Positions 12,901 to 23,800 of a DNA stretch of 64,000 bases are shown here, piece by piece. Below the pieces are notes generated by a model that had not been told where the DNA came from, searched no databases, and saw only the letters and a program-made list of their open reading frames with translations. Both the position numbers and the translations under genes were made by a program. This DNA is from Pempheris klunzingeri (taxonomy: Eukaryota; Chordata; Actinopteri; Acropomatiformes; Pempheridae). The stretch lies in NCBI RefSeq assembly GCF_042242105.1, contig NC_092014.1:2640874-2704873 (forward strand), given 5' to 3'. Position 1 is the stretch's first letter. Each line of letters starts with the position of its first letter.

Positions 12901-14707
12901 CCCAGATGTAGACCTAAATGCTCCTGATATCAACCTCAGAGGTCCTAAAGCTGACTTAAAATCTGACCTAGATGTCTCTGGTCCTAACCTCAGGGGTTCA
13001 TTGCCAGAGGGACCGAATTCAGATCTGAAATTCCCAGATTTTAAGCTGAAAGCACCAAAAATAAAGGGTGGTATTGATGCCCCTGATTTGGACTTGCCTA
13101 ATATGGATTTAAAATCTCCCAAGTTAGATACGAACACTCCAGATGCCAACATTGGGTCACCCAAAGCAACGCTGAAAATGCCAAAATTCAAGATGCCTAA
13201 ATTTAGTTTACCAAACCTAAAAGGGCCTGAGCTTGATGGTAATTTGGATGGCCGAGACGTTGACTTCAATGCGCCCAACGTCAGCCTCAAGGGGTCCAAA
13301 CCTGCCTTTGAGATGCCAGATGTTGATTTTGGCAGCCCATCAGGAAAAATGCCCCATTTGAAAATGCCTGATGTGGGGTTCTCTAGTCCAAACTTAGATG
13401 GCCCAAACTTTGACTTCGACTCACCAAATCTTAATGCCAATTTACCGAAAGGACCAAAATTGGACATAAATTCAGGCCTGAAATCTTCAGATTTGAATCT
13501 AAAAGCTCCGACCCTTAAAGGTGGGATTGACGTCTCCAAGCCTGATCTGAATATCCCAAATGTAGATGGTCCAAAAGGAAAATTAGACATGCCAAGTTTA
13601 AATGCACCAGACCTCAGTCTCTCTGTGCCCAAGGCAAAAACACCAGACATGAATCTTTCAGGACCTAAACTGAAAGGCTCTGGCAGGAATATGCCAGATT
13701 TGGATTTGCCTAAAGGAGTCAAAGGAGGAATAAAAGGTCCGGACATTGACACGAATGTCCCTTCAGGAAGCTTCAAGGGTCCTCATACTGATCTTGATTT
13801 GGCTGCGAGAAAATTCAAACTCCCTTCTTTTAAGCTCCCTCAGTTTGGAGGCCCAGATCTTAACGGGGAAGCGTCTGATATTGACTTTGGTGCATCTCTG
13901 AGACCATCAAACATTTCTCCTCCGAATGCCAAACTGAACATAAAATCGCCAGAGGTGAAGGGGAATATCACGGGTCCAATGGTTAGTGCTCCAAACACGG
14001 ACGTCGGCATGCCAAAGGTTGCAATGCCGAATCCACAGCTGCATCGTAAATCTCCAGATGTTAACATTGACGACCCCTCGCTAAACATCAGAAAACCTTC
14101 TAAGAAGAATCGCAGGTCAGGCATCACAGGGGTCAGCATGAAAATGCCCGTCCTGGACGTAGATGAAGACGTCAGGCTTCGTCGCGCTGACAGAAAGTCC
14201 CCAAGGGCCAAAGTAAGGTCCAGCTACCCGGCGGTGGATGCTGGTTTAGACAACCATATTGATTTCGACCGTTCGGATCTCAACATTGATGATTTCACAG
14301 GAAGGGATCATGTGCTTAGAGCCAGAGGTTCAAAACTGGACATCCGGGCGTCCCTCAACCACGGCCAGGTGACCCCCCCCTCTGGTGCTAACCCTGACCC
14401 CAAACATACCAGACAAATTCCTCCTGGTGACGCTGATATATATGCGAAACCTCGGAAAACAACGCAGCCGGTAGCTAAGGCACGTTTGCCACACGTTTCC
14501 CAAGATTCAGGAGTAAAAGTGCCTGACAGTACAGACGGATACTACGTCACTGTCTTTCCTGATCAGGCACAAAGTCGACAAAAAACGCCAAACCGTAAAT
14601 ACAACACACTCGGGGGGCTTGACTTCAAAACAGAAAACGTAAACCTTGAAGTTCCAGCTGAAAATGACCTCAAAGGGTCAACTTTCTTTTTCTCAAACCT
14701 CATATAG
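6947..14707 (+). CDS. ahnak: AHNAK-like giant scaffold protein (desmoyokin family)
   Basis: Exons: 6947-7001 (5' UTR plus ATG at 6999-7001), 7126-7246, 7993-8162 and 8405-14707, with phases 0, 1 and 0 and GT-AG at each junction. Predicted length is 2198 aa. The initiator ATG is the last codon of its exon, spliced straight to CCG ACA CAT. Residues about 10-100 form the N-terminal PDZ domain of the AHNAK/periaxin family (SSINNSVSDNQGLREGDEI, then IVGAAINFDQLSKEEVLQVL). The large last exon is a low-complexity repeat domain built on motifs such as LKMPKF, GPKLDG, SPDLDISGP and APDVNIGSP. It alternates acidic and basic residues, typical of AHNAK. It then has a basic, non-repetitive tail ending FFFSNLI. 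AHNAK proteins are cytoplasmic/submembrane scaffolds binding S100A10-annexin A2, actin and calcium-channel beta subunits. The fish protein is well under half the length of mammalian AHNAK (about 5,900 aa). AHNAK2 or periaxin are less likely because of the repeat motif. Confidence 0.9.
7126..8162 (+). other. ahnak: PDZ-domain exons of ahnak
   Basis: The PDZ fold is split between exon 7126-7246 (beta strands before GLREG) and exon 7993-8162 (GDEIVGAAINF onward, ending in a basic KNRSKSLENL tail). The junction falls in phase 1 in the G of EG|D, the usual PDZ intron position in AHNAK/periaxin as far as I recall. The domain is expected to mediate homodimerisation or partner binding. Confidence 0.8.
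7390..7520. repeat. Dispersed LINE-tail-like repeat in ahnak intron 2
   Basis: The 'aagataagacctttatttgt' and 'cagtgaaatgttctgagtgc' pattern resembles the 3' ends of fish L2/Rex1-type LINEs ('tttattgtcacatacaca... cagtgaaat'). An AT-rich simple tract follows. Assignment is from memory and approximate. Confidence 0.4.
11131..12855 (+). repeat. ahnak: Near-identical 648-bp tandem units within ahnak exon
   Basis: The sequence 'cttcccaagcctaaaaggac' starts at 11131, 11779 and 12427, so two consecutive periods are exactly 648 bp (216 codons). By eye the units are almost identical, including at synonymous sites. The next equivalent position is 12856, only 429 bp on. That unit lacks a 73-codon block: LNAPD joins directly to IKTPKIKGG. 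Older, diverged units flank on both sides (from about 9400 to 13500). This points to recent tandem duplication or gene conversion in the coding repeat. Confidence 0.85.
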
Positions 14708-14835
14708 GATTCAAACTACTCCCAATATTTCTTTTAGTGTGCTTTTTATATTGAGTTTATTTATTGTGACTTGTATTGCTGTTTTTTTTATTGCATTTTA
14801 TTTATGTCACTTGTAATGATGCAGCCTACATTACA

Positions 14836-14841
14836 AATAAA
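14836..14841 (+). terminator. ahnak: Polyadenylation signal of ahnak
   Basis: AATAAA lies about 130 bp after the ahnak stop codon. Further AATAAA copies near 15180-15300 could give longer 3' UTRs. Confidence 0.6.
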
Positions 14842-15660
14842 CATGTTGCACTTGTTTTATACATACATCTAAACTTTTCACGTTTTGTAAATATGTTTGG
14901 ACTTTAAAATACTTTATTTTATTATTTTCATGTTAATTTTCTCTCCAGTTTATTTGTGACGTTGAATGTTAAGGAGGAAAATGTATGGATTTTAGGGTGC
15001 TATTACAAAATCAAATGATGTTAAGTTTTTGATATATTATCTGCTGAGTGTTAAAGTATGTTAATATTATAGTTTGTGTGTACTTTTTAAACACCCACTT
15101 TATTTCATATTCATTGGAGATGTACATAATTGAGTTTGTATCATTTTTGTGCCAACATTTTTGAGCAACAATATATAATAAAAAAATAAATATATATATA
15201 TATTTAAGATTACCACATAAACAGAACTATAAACTGTTAAAACTGCTTACAATGGACATGCTTTATACCATTTTGTTATTAATGTATAAAAATAAATAAA
15301 GTATTTGTTTCTAATTCATGCTGTACCACTTTATTGAAAGAGAAGTAGGTCATCCACAATAAGATGAAATAGGAAACAAAAATGATTCATCACATGTAGC
15401 CAGTTTTCAATATAGATTTAAAAAATATATGTATATATATTGTACAAAAACAGACATCTGACAACATTTAAGTTCAGAATTCAAAGGCAGACAAAGAGGG
15501 ATATTATTACTATATATTATTATATTATATATTTTTATATTATATTATATTATATTATATTATATTATATTATATTATATTATATTATATTATATTATAC
15601 TAACGTTACTTTCTACATAATTTAAAGTATTTAGGCCTGAAAACCCACATTTTAATTGAA
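14842..15660. other. AT-rich ahnak 3' flank / ahnak-mrpl4 spacer
   Basis: No coding exon seen. It contains repeated AATAAA-like tracts, TA runs and the TATAT pentanucleotide array at 15536-15598. The composition switches sharply to CpG-containing DNA at about 15665, where the mrpl4 promoter begins. Confidence 0.7.
15536..15598. repeat. (TATAT)n pentanucleotide microsatellite
   Basis: About 12-13 nearly perfect tandem copies of the 5-bp unit tatat, preceded by imperfect copies from about 15510. The array ends about 70 bp before the mrpl4 promoter motifs. Confidence 0.9.
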
Positions 15661-15667
15661 ATTGAAC

Positions 15668-15740
15668 CACGTGATTGGTGTCTGCCGTCTGTTGTTGGGT
15701 GACGTCACTGAACTGCGCCCGCTGAACTGCGTCATCAGGA
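15668..15740 (+). promoter_or_regulatory. mrpl4: mrpl4 promoter with E-box, inverted CCAAT and CRE
   Basis: Within 40 bp there is a CACGTG E-box (15668-15673), an inverted CCAAT (gattgg at about 15673) and a full palindromic CRE, TGACGTCA (15700-15707), then CpG-containing sequence to the start codon at 15889. E-box (USF/MYC) plus CRE/ATF elements are typical of housekeeping mitochondrial genes. The motifs are seen; their function is inferred. Confidence 0.55.
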
Positions 15741-15888
15741 CGCGCCAGCACTCCACACGGAAACACCACCGCGACCTTTCATGCAGCAGCAGCGAGCAGC
15801 GTTGGTCTGCTTCTATAATGTTTGTGTTTCTAACTGTTTAGGTTATTTAAAGTGAGTCTCTGTGTGTGTGGAAGGAAGAAGAGCAGGA

Positions 15889-18800
15889 ATGTTTCGCTGT
15901 TCTCTGGTTGTTTGTGGCAGAGGAGTCGCCAAAAGGGTGAGTGACGTTTAACCTGCTGCCACACTGTCACTTCTATATGGATTAGTTATTGATTGTCAAT
16001 GAATGAAATCAATAAATGATCCTAACTAGTGGCGCCTGTAAGCGACGCTGACTGTGTGTACAACATGTTGTAGCTTTAGCTTTAACACGGTGATGAGCTC
16101 ACAGCCAATAGAGACGCTGATAATCGATATTAATCAATAAAAGTCTTAGAGTGTAATGATAATCTGAAACCTGAGGTCTTTGAACAAGAGCCTGCATGTT
16201 TTTATAGTTTGATGAAGATTAAAAATAAAACCTGAAATACAAAATCTCCTTATTAGCTGTATTTACAGATGAATCTGTTATTTTTCTAATTGATTTCTCG
16301 TTTTATTAATTTATTTTTCCCCTTTAAATAATTGGAAGTGATACACAGTCACAGTTCAGTGCCAGACAAGTAAGATTTAGTGGTTAAAATATCCAAAAGT
16401 AGTGAAACAGATGCAGGTGGCGTCCTCAGATTATAAGAATATTTAATTTATAATTCATACAACAGAGAAAAGGAGGTATTTTTCTTAATAAAGTACTTTT
16501 GATAACCAGTCACTGAATCAATGGTTAAAACATTTGATAGTTACAGCTTGTAACATGTTGTATGTATAGTTTCTGTACAGTGTGTGTGTGTGTGTCTATG
16601 CTGTCAGACTTGAGCTGTAATAATACTCCTATAATTTATCCAGTATATCAGATGTCACATCACATATCATTGTGTTTCCGTCCTCTCGTCCTCAGTTCGC
16701 CTCGTCGTTCTCCAGTGAGAGCGCTCTGCCCCCAAATCTGCTGCTGCCTTCAAACCTCGTGGATCCCGCCAGACTGAGTGAGTCCAAACTTGTGGATTAA
16801 ATCTGAATCTGTCAGCTGTGTTCTGATTCACCCTCATGTTATACCAACATCCACCATCTTTAAATTAAGCATCAAACAGTCTGTTTTTCCTGAAGGCTAC
16901 TGGTTGTAGGACATTGTTAATTCAATCAAAATGTTCCTTCCACATCCCCCTTTTGCTCATCAGTAATCATGCACCCCCACCTTTAACCATAATTAGGCAC
17001 CCTTGGGGACAACTGAAACTTCAATCCAATCCAACTTCATTCATAAAACACATTTAAAAGCAAAGTGCTGCAACCAGAACAGCAAAAAACTACGAGACAA
17101 CACAATAAATTCAACAGTTTAAAAGACAACACGGTGATAAGACAACAGGACGATGATGAGAATAAAAAGCAAAGGTATAAAAACATTAAATAACGGGCAG
17201 TGAACATGCAGAGGCAACTTGTTCCAGAGTTTCAGGGCTCCAACTGCTAAAGCAGGACTGTGAGATAAGTTTGGTGTGAAGAGCTCCCACAGCAGGTGGT
17301 GGATCTCCTGCACACCACCCTAAAGTGATCTCTGATAACACTGACTGTGAGGCGTCGTCCTCCGTCCTGCAGAGCGCCCCCGGCCTCCCGCAGACTGCTC
17401 CCTGCCCCTCCTGAGGAAGTGTGACGCCGTCGTTCCTGCTCACCTGAGCCCCGTGTCGGCGTGGGTGGACACTCTGGAGAGGCGGGACGGCGAGCCGCTG
17501 GGTTTGGCTCAGCTTCACCCGGACGTCTTCGCGGTGCCTCCGAGGTAAAGCTGAGCTCATGTTTTCATCGGTTCTGTCCAAACATCAGCAGGTTTGAGGT
17601 TGTGTTTCATCTTACGTCCTGCTAGACACCGACTGAAGTCTGTAAATCCAGTCGCAAAGAGGAACGTTTGGTTTGATCAGCTGTTTGTTTTCTCTCCTCT
17701 CAGGCTCGATATTCTCCATCACGTTGAAACATGGCAGAGAAACTATAAAAGAATAGTAAGTTACAGATTCACTCATTTTCTAATGTTTGTCCTGTTTTTA
17801 TTTTATGACAAGCTGTTCGTTTTCAAGACGGATAAATAAGGATGTGATTTTCATGGATTGATGGACTGATTTTAAAAGTCACATTTTATCAGTCAAACCT
17901 TATTTCTTACATTTGTAAAGACAGAAACGGTCATTTAATTCAACTGTGACAGTTTTAGCAGCAGATTCTGTCATAATATTCTTATGAAAGACTAAAAAAA
18001 CATCTGTTACTTTAACAGCAGCTAAATATAGTTTAGCTCCTGAATTAATCATTGAGTGATTTTTGTATCACAGTTTATTTACCCTGGCTTTATATAACAT
18101 CTTATAATTAATAATAAGGTCTGACTAGAGCAGGTGGTTTAACCCTCGTATGGTGTTCAGGTTTGTGGACCCGATTTCATCCGTTTTCATGTTCTTCATC
18201 AAAAGAAAAACTATACAATTATTCTTTTTTTCAAACTCAGACTCATCAATATGAGCCAAGGCCAATGAGTCTGAGTTTGAAAAAATAATTAATCGTGTCA
18301 CAGACCCACAGACCTGAACACCATACAAGGGTTAAATGGTTCAATGTTAAAACAAACTATGTTTTTCTAACAGCAGACATGACGGCACATTTTAGGCCGG
18401 AGGAGGTCACATGATCAACAAATCCTCCAAATCTAAACTGTGTTTTCTCACTTGGGACAAATATTTCTGTTGAGAAGACACTAAAAGGTACGTTTTGCAT
18501 AACATGTGACTCTAAAACCAAGAATACTTGGGCTTGGTATTAAGAAACGACACCGTGGGACAGTTTAGGAAGAGCCTTTCCATAAACGCCAACCGAAGAT
18601 GATCAGTTCGTACGAGCAGTGAGAATCGTGGCTGATGTTCGCTTCTTAACGAGCAGTTGTTGTTTCGCTCTCTCAGAGCCACGCCAACACAAAGATCAGG
18701 TCAGAGGTCAGAGGCGGCGGCAGGAAACCGTGGCGACAGAAAGGAAGCGGAAGAGCACGACACGGAAGCATCCGATCACCGATATGGAAAGGAGGTGACT

Positions 18801-20725
18801 CTGACTCTTTTATTGATTCTTCTGATTTACATGTTTGTGTCTTAATCTTAACGTTTCTCTCTTACAGGAAGAACAAAAAAGAACATTTTATTTGGCATTT
18901 TGAGAATAAAGTCCAACTTTTGGTGTTTGTGACAAAAGAGAAAATAAATCAGAGGAAGATTAATTTCAAGAATAAAGTTAAATATTCTTTATTGTCACAA
19001 ACTCTGAACTCTTCCGTAGTTTCATCATTAGACACGAACGTGTTTCCTTCCTTCAGTCGTTGGTTCGTTGGTCTCGAGTGATTTGTGGGATGTGAAGCGG
19101 AGGAAGTGTCACAGCTGCCGTGTTTCCTCTCAGGTGGGGTGTCCCACGGACCCAGAGGGCCGACCAGTTACTACTACATGTTACCCATGAAGGTTCGAGT
19201 GCAGGGACTCAAAGTGGCTCTGAGCTCCAAGCTGGCTCAGGTAAGCAGGTCACACAGTGCTCACATAGTCTGAACACTTTCACCACAGTGTGAATTCTGA
19301 ATTGACTATTTTCCACATGACTTTTAAATACTTTACCTTTAAGTCCTGAAAAGTTGATTTCTCTGTTTCTTAATCTGTAGATCTACTTTATGAACTGAGG
19401 AAATATTATCACTTGTTCAGTCCAAAGATGTCAGTTTATGATCAGATATTATTTAAGAACGTACTTGATGCCACAGTCGTCTGTATTTTATACATTTACT
19501 GTCACACTTCTGGGTGTTTTGGTGCCGAGCTGCCGTCTGGGGAAGGTTACACACTGCTCGGTTAACAGCAGCAGAAAGTCTTGATATTTTAGCAGCCTGT
19601 GAATGTCGACCTTTTTTCCAGGACTACCTTTACATCGTGGACTCTCTGAACATCCCCACACCGGACTCTCAGTACCTGGTGGACCTCATCAAGCACAGAC
19701 GCTGGGGAGAGTCTGTGCTAATAGTCGACGTGTGAGTATCATCACTAAGGATTAGTTTGTGCTGCTGTTCACCGTTCAAGCAGCGCTGACGACGCTCTTT
19801 CTGCTTTCAGGGGTGAAGAGTTTCCTGAAAACATCCTTCAGGCGACAGAAAGTCTGAAGACGGTGAACATTATTCCGGCCATCGGTGAGTTCAGCTCAGC
19901 GCTTCTGTTTCTGTGGTGGTTTTATTGTTGTGAAGCTCCTTTGCTCTCATTTCTCTGGGCTGACAGTCCTGTATCACTTTTACTTCACAAAAATAACAAG
20001 AAGTTTTCCTTCAAGTGTAACTTTGGGTTTGAAACTACTGGGAGATATGGAACGTTTCCAGTAGTTCACCTCAGCCGTGACTGTGTGTTAAATTAGAATT
20101 AACCCTTTAAAACATCAAACTAGACGACTGAAGCAGCAGCAGACCAGCTACCTCCAGGTTCTGTTCTCTAAAATCCCTGTTTTAGTGAATGGAGTCTGGT
20201 GTGTGTGCAGAGAGCGATATAACGGCTGTTTGTGGTTAAACCAAAAGGATCTTCCAGGTCTCTCTCTGTAGGGATCCTTTCCATGATGCTGTCACACACT
20301 GTGATCAGGAGCAGCTGAGGTGATCTACTGGACCGATTCCAAAACCAATATATGTAAAAATAGGACCCAGGTTTAAAAATACTAGTTATCTAATTATTTG
20401 TTTTCACTGATTTCTTGATTCCAAAAAGAGCTGCGATACTATTTTAAACATTTTCAGCTACATCAACCTTCAAGCAGGTCGTAAAATAAAGTAATTCAGT
20501 CTTTTAGGTCTTGCAAAAGGAGTGTTGAGCCTTTTACCTTCCACAGAGGTGATCAGAATCTGTTTTGTCTTGTCTCCGTCAGGTCTGAACGTCCACAGCA
20601 TGCTCAAACACGAAGCGGTCGTCCTCACCCTGGACACGGTCAAGTTTCTGGAAGAGAAGCTGCTGTGGCACGACCAGCGTTACACACCTCTGCACCCGTT
20701 CAGACTGCCCTACTCAGACCTGTAG
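15889..20725 (+). CDS. mrpl4: Mitochondrial large ribosomal subunit protein uL4m
   Basis: Nine coding exons: 15889-15936, 16696-16777, 17373-17544, 17704-17755, 18677-18794, 19134-19240, 19622-19731, 19811-19884 and 20583-20725. Phases are 0,1,2,0,1,0,2,1 and every junction is GT-AG. Product is 301 aa (human MRPL4 is 311). The N-terminus [16 protein letters not shown] is basic and lacks acids, as in a mitochondrial presequence. Conserved L4 blocks are [37 protein letters not shown] (the rRNA-binding loop of uL4), [17 protein letters not shown], and the C-terminal [17 protein letters not shown] and [15 protein letters not shown]. The protein belongs to the large mitoribosomal subunit and lines the peptide exit tunnel. 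The start has no competing upstream in-frame ATG in the exon. Confidence 0.95.
16905..17320. repeat. Probable dispersed repeat in mrpl4 intron 2
   Basis: The 'caatccaacttcattcataa' stretch and a later 'gcaacttgttccagagtttc agggctccaa' stretch resemble widespread fish LINE/SINE tails that carry 'ttccagagtttgggg'-type text. No intact frame is present. Low certainty. Confidence 0.35.
18139..18335. mobile_element. TTAA-flanked palindromic MITE (piggyBac-like)
   Basis: A 197-bp element in mrpl4 intron 4. It starts TTAACCCTcGTATGGTGTTC and ends with the complementary GAACACCATACaAGGGTTAA, so it has TTAA target sites and roughly 20-bp terminal inverted repeats. An inner arm pair (CAAACTCAGACTCAT with ATGAGTCTGAGTTTG) makes nearly the whole element fold on itself. 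TTAA duplication and CCC/GGG ends are piggyBac hallmarks. It has no coding capacity. Confidence 0.85.
20101..20391 (-). repeat. Dispersed fold-back repeat, copy 2 (half element)
   Basis: In mrpl4 intron 8, this is the reverse orientation of the copy at 51948-52580. It shows 'gagcgatataacggctg', then 'ccaggtctctctctgtaggg', and ends 'cccaggtttaaaaatact'. Only one arm is present. Confidence 0.65.
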
Positions 20726-20792
20726 TATGTTCACTGACTGCAGCGACACAAATGTTTTCTCTGTGTTTATTATGTTTAACAAACAAAAATAC

Positions 20793-20798
20793 AATAAA
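20793..20798 (+). terminator. mrpl4: Polyadenylation signal of mrpl4
   Basis: AATAAA lies 67 bp after the mrpl4 stop codon, with a second overlapping copy. It is 50 bp short of the opposing hyls1 signal. Confidence 0.75.
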
Positions 20799-20842
20799 TA
20801 AATAATGCCAGCGATTTAAAAAAAGAACTAAAGAGTAAAGTC

Positions 20843-20848
20843 TTTATT
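20843..20848 (-). terminator. hyls1: Polyadenylation signal of hyls1
   Basis: TTTATT on the plus strand is AATAAA on the minus strand, 31 bp past the hyls1 stop codon. The predicted 3' UTR is therefore only about 50 nt. Confidence 0.7.
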
Positions 20849-20878
20849 AAAAGTATCTAAAAAGGCACGTGGAAAGGC

Positions 20879-23800
20879 CTAAAATCGATAAGTGAATCTG
20901 TGTGGAAGGAGGCCGTTGGCCAGGTCGTTCCTGACCTCCCACCGCAGCGCCGAGCGCTTCTTCTCTGTTGGCACGACGTAGGTGTTCGGTGTGAACACTC
21001 TCCGAGGTTTAGGCTGCAACACAGAGCGACAAAGGACGTAAACCTACGTCAACACTAATGTGGATCTGTGTTGAAGAGAAGTTTTACTCTTTTTACGTAA
21101 GTGGCTAAAAGAAAAATGCTCAGTTTTTGCTGCTGCACTGTCGGGATTCAGGCCGGACAAGTATGAACAAGAAGCTTTTCTGTCTTTTAAAGTTGTCTAA
21201 ACACACATTTGGAGTTTAAATGGTGCTGATCACAGTATACAGGCAGAGCTGTTGACATCTGTCATTAGCTTTTCTCTGCATTAACCCATAAGGACCCACA
21301 GGTGTCACAAACCTTTTAAATATTCTGGAAATGTCCCTTTACAGATTTCATCCTTGAATTTACCTCCAGAAGTCCCTCAGTGACAGATACTGAACTTCCT
21401 GGTTCAGTCATGTGACCCAGTGACCGTTTCCTAAATGTTTGGTCTGTCTGATTAAAACCTGTGAGACAACCAGCTGATTTTAAATAGTTTGTGTTATTAA
21501 AAGGTGAGTTTCAAACAGTTTAGTAGCTCTAATCTGTAATTTTACTTCAAGGAGAAAAGTGTCTGGGTTCTTATCTAAACTAAACTAGTCTCTCAGCAGA
21601 CTCTTTGTCAATAACTGTTCCTGATCAGTAACACATGAAGCGTAGAGAAAGACAGGCGGCGACAGTGTGTTTAAGCAGGTAAGAGGAAGTACATTAGACA
21701 TGATTGGACTTCCTGTAGTGGTTCTAAAGCTACTGCAGAAGGTGTTTTAGCTCTTAGACTTCAATACCAAACAACCATTCAGCATGGGACAGATATCTCA
21801 TGTCCTGCTGTTACATGTGGGAGGAAAAAAACATGTAGGAAACTGATATTTAGAGAATATTTGGGAAAATACTTACTGGTGGAGCTTGATATGCAAGTTG
21901 TTCCTAGAAAGAAAAACAAAACTTGTCACTTTCATGCAACATTTCCAGAAACTGCAGCTAGAAACTACATTTTTATGGTATGAATTAAAGCACAGACACA
22001 ATAAATCAGTGCCTCATTCAGCCAAGAGTCCAAACTGAAAGATGTGTGGAAAAATTCTATCATATTCATTATATATCTCTTCCTCGTACCCTGATCTCCC
22101 AGCGGAGGGATCTCCGGTCCTTCTCTCCTGGAAGCTTAAACATTTCCCAGAGCTGCTTATACTGGAAATACCTGCAGAGACCAGAACAGCACACTTAACA
22201 AGCCACCATCACACCTGTATGAGTCCAACAGGAACCAGAACATTTTAGTATGTTGTCACAGGTTCTGAGTGACGGCTCGCCAACGATTTTCTTTTCAGCA
22301 CAACCTCACCTGTGTGATTCTACAAGTATTTATTTATTCTGACAGAATATATGGACACACTGGATGTAAAAGTGCAAAAGAAACACAAAATCCGAGCAGG
22401 AACTAGTTGGATCTTTGGAGGAGCGGGGGTCTGCGCGGACACCTCCTCTCGTTCGTCTTCACGCGCAGCATCCACTTCATCCTCTGAAAGGAGTCTTCCT
22501 CACAATCAGAACGTTCTTCCCCAGATTCAGCATCTTCTAACTCGTAGAAGAGCTGTAGTGCGCGACTTCGGCTCTTCATAAATTTAGTCTTAATAGGCCG
22601 ATCGACAAAATTCAAACACCTGTAAAAAGTTTGAAGTGTCCGCTTTCCTACAGTCTTTGAACTGAGCACCTGCGTGCTTGTGTCACAGCTTTACGTTTTC
22701 AAACGTGTGACATGTGACTTTGACGCCGTGTGGCGGTCCTAGACTCTGAAGGGTTAAACTTACTTGGCCACTGGATCCGACTTCTTTATGGCTTTATGCT
22801 GACTCATCACTGGTCGGATGACTGAAACACATAAAAAGAAAAGCCTTTCTAATATAAAACAGCTCCAGTGTCATAAAACAACAGTGTTACTTGGTGCATC
22901 AGGTTACTTACAGGATTTGGGTTTGGGCCTGATGTCTCCGTCACTTTGAGCTCGAGTCTGTGCAAAATGAAACAACAGTAAAAGTGACGAACCAAGACGT
23001 CCAAGATCGTTACAGAAAGATAAAATATAAAAGAAAGAAGTAAACACACGTGTAAAAATAAATGTAAGGCATATAATTATCAAAACAGGATACAGAAGCA
23101 ATAAAAGGTCTAAAAACAGTGTGACGACCTTCACTTTCACTAACAACACCTTCAAAAGGCTTCATCCATTAACATGAAGACTCAGGAATCAAAACCACAA
23201 GCTGTCAAAAAGCAGTAAGGCTAAATAAACTCCCAGACGCTCGACCACAACACGGTGCAAACTACATTACCCACCATGCCTCTAATGTAGGATTCAAAGG
23301 CGCTCATGGAGATGCCCCCCGTCTCTGAGCTCCGGGTGTCGCTCTGACCGTCTTCACTCTCAAAGTCGCGTCGGGCCGACGTGGATAAGTGGAGCTCCGC
23401 CAGTCGATCTTCCAGGCAGCTCGACGTCTCTGTGAACGGACGAGAGGTTACGAGAGGTGAACACAGACCAGGACACCTTCAGCTCTTCGGCCTGCTGCTG
23501 AACTAACGCTGAACTCTTTGATTGTTTCAGTGCTGATTAAAGATCTCAGAGGGGCGTTCTCGGTCCAAACACGGCCTTCTGATGCCATGACTTTTCCAAA
23601 ACATTCAAGGATTTTACTACTTCCATGACTTTTTAAGGTTTTCTGTGACCGTGGGAACCCTGTAACTGCTTTTTGTTTCCAAATGAGAACATTTAAAACA
23701 GGTGAAGATCTTACAATGTTGGTACTAAAGCAGTGATTGACAGCTTTCCACCTGACGGAGCTACTGATGGAGTAGTGCTAAACCTGTCTTTTGTTCCAAA

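Noticed and set aside
10402-13776. 1124-codon open frame antisense to ahnak
   Set aside because: It mirrors the repeat and codon bias of the sense exon: the MPK/GPK/SPK-type repeats rarely create antisense stops. Its product is a low-complexity shadow with no domain or splice context.
16087-16170. Possible C/D-box snoRNA in mrpl4 intron 1 (gtgatga ... ctga)
   Set aside because: Box-like motifs are present at plausible spacing, but there is no terminal stem and no recognisable rRNA guide sequence.
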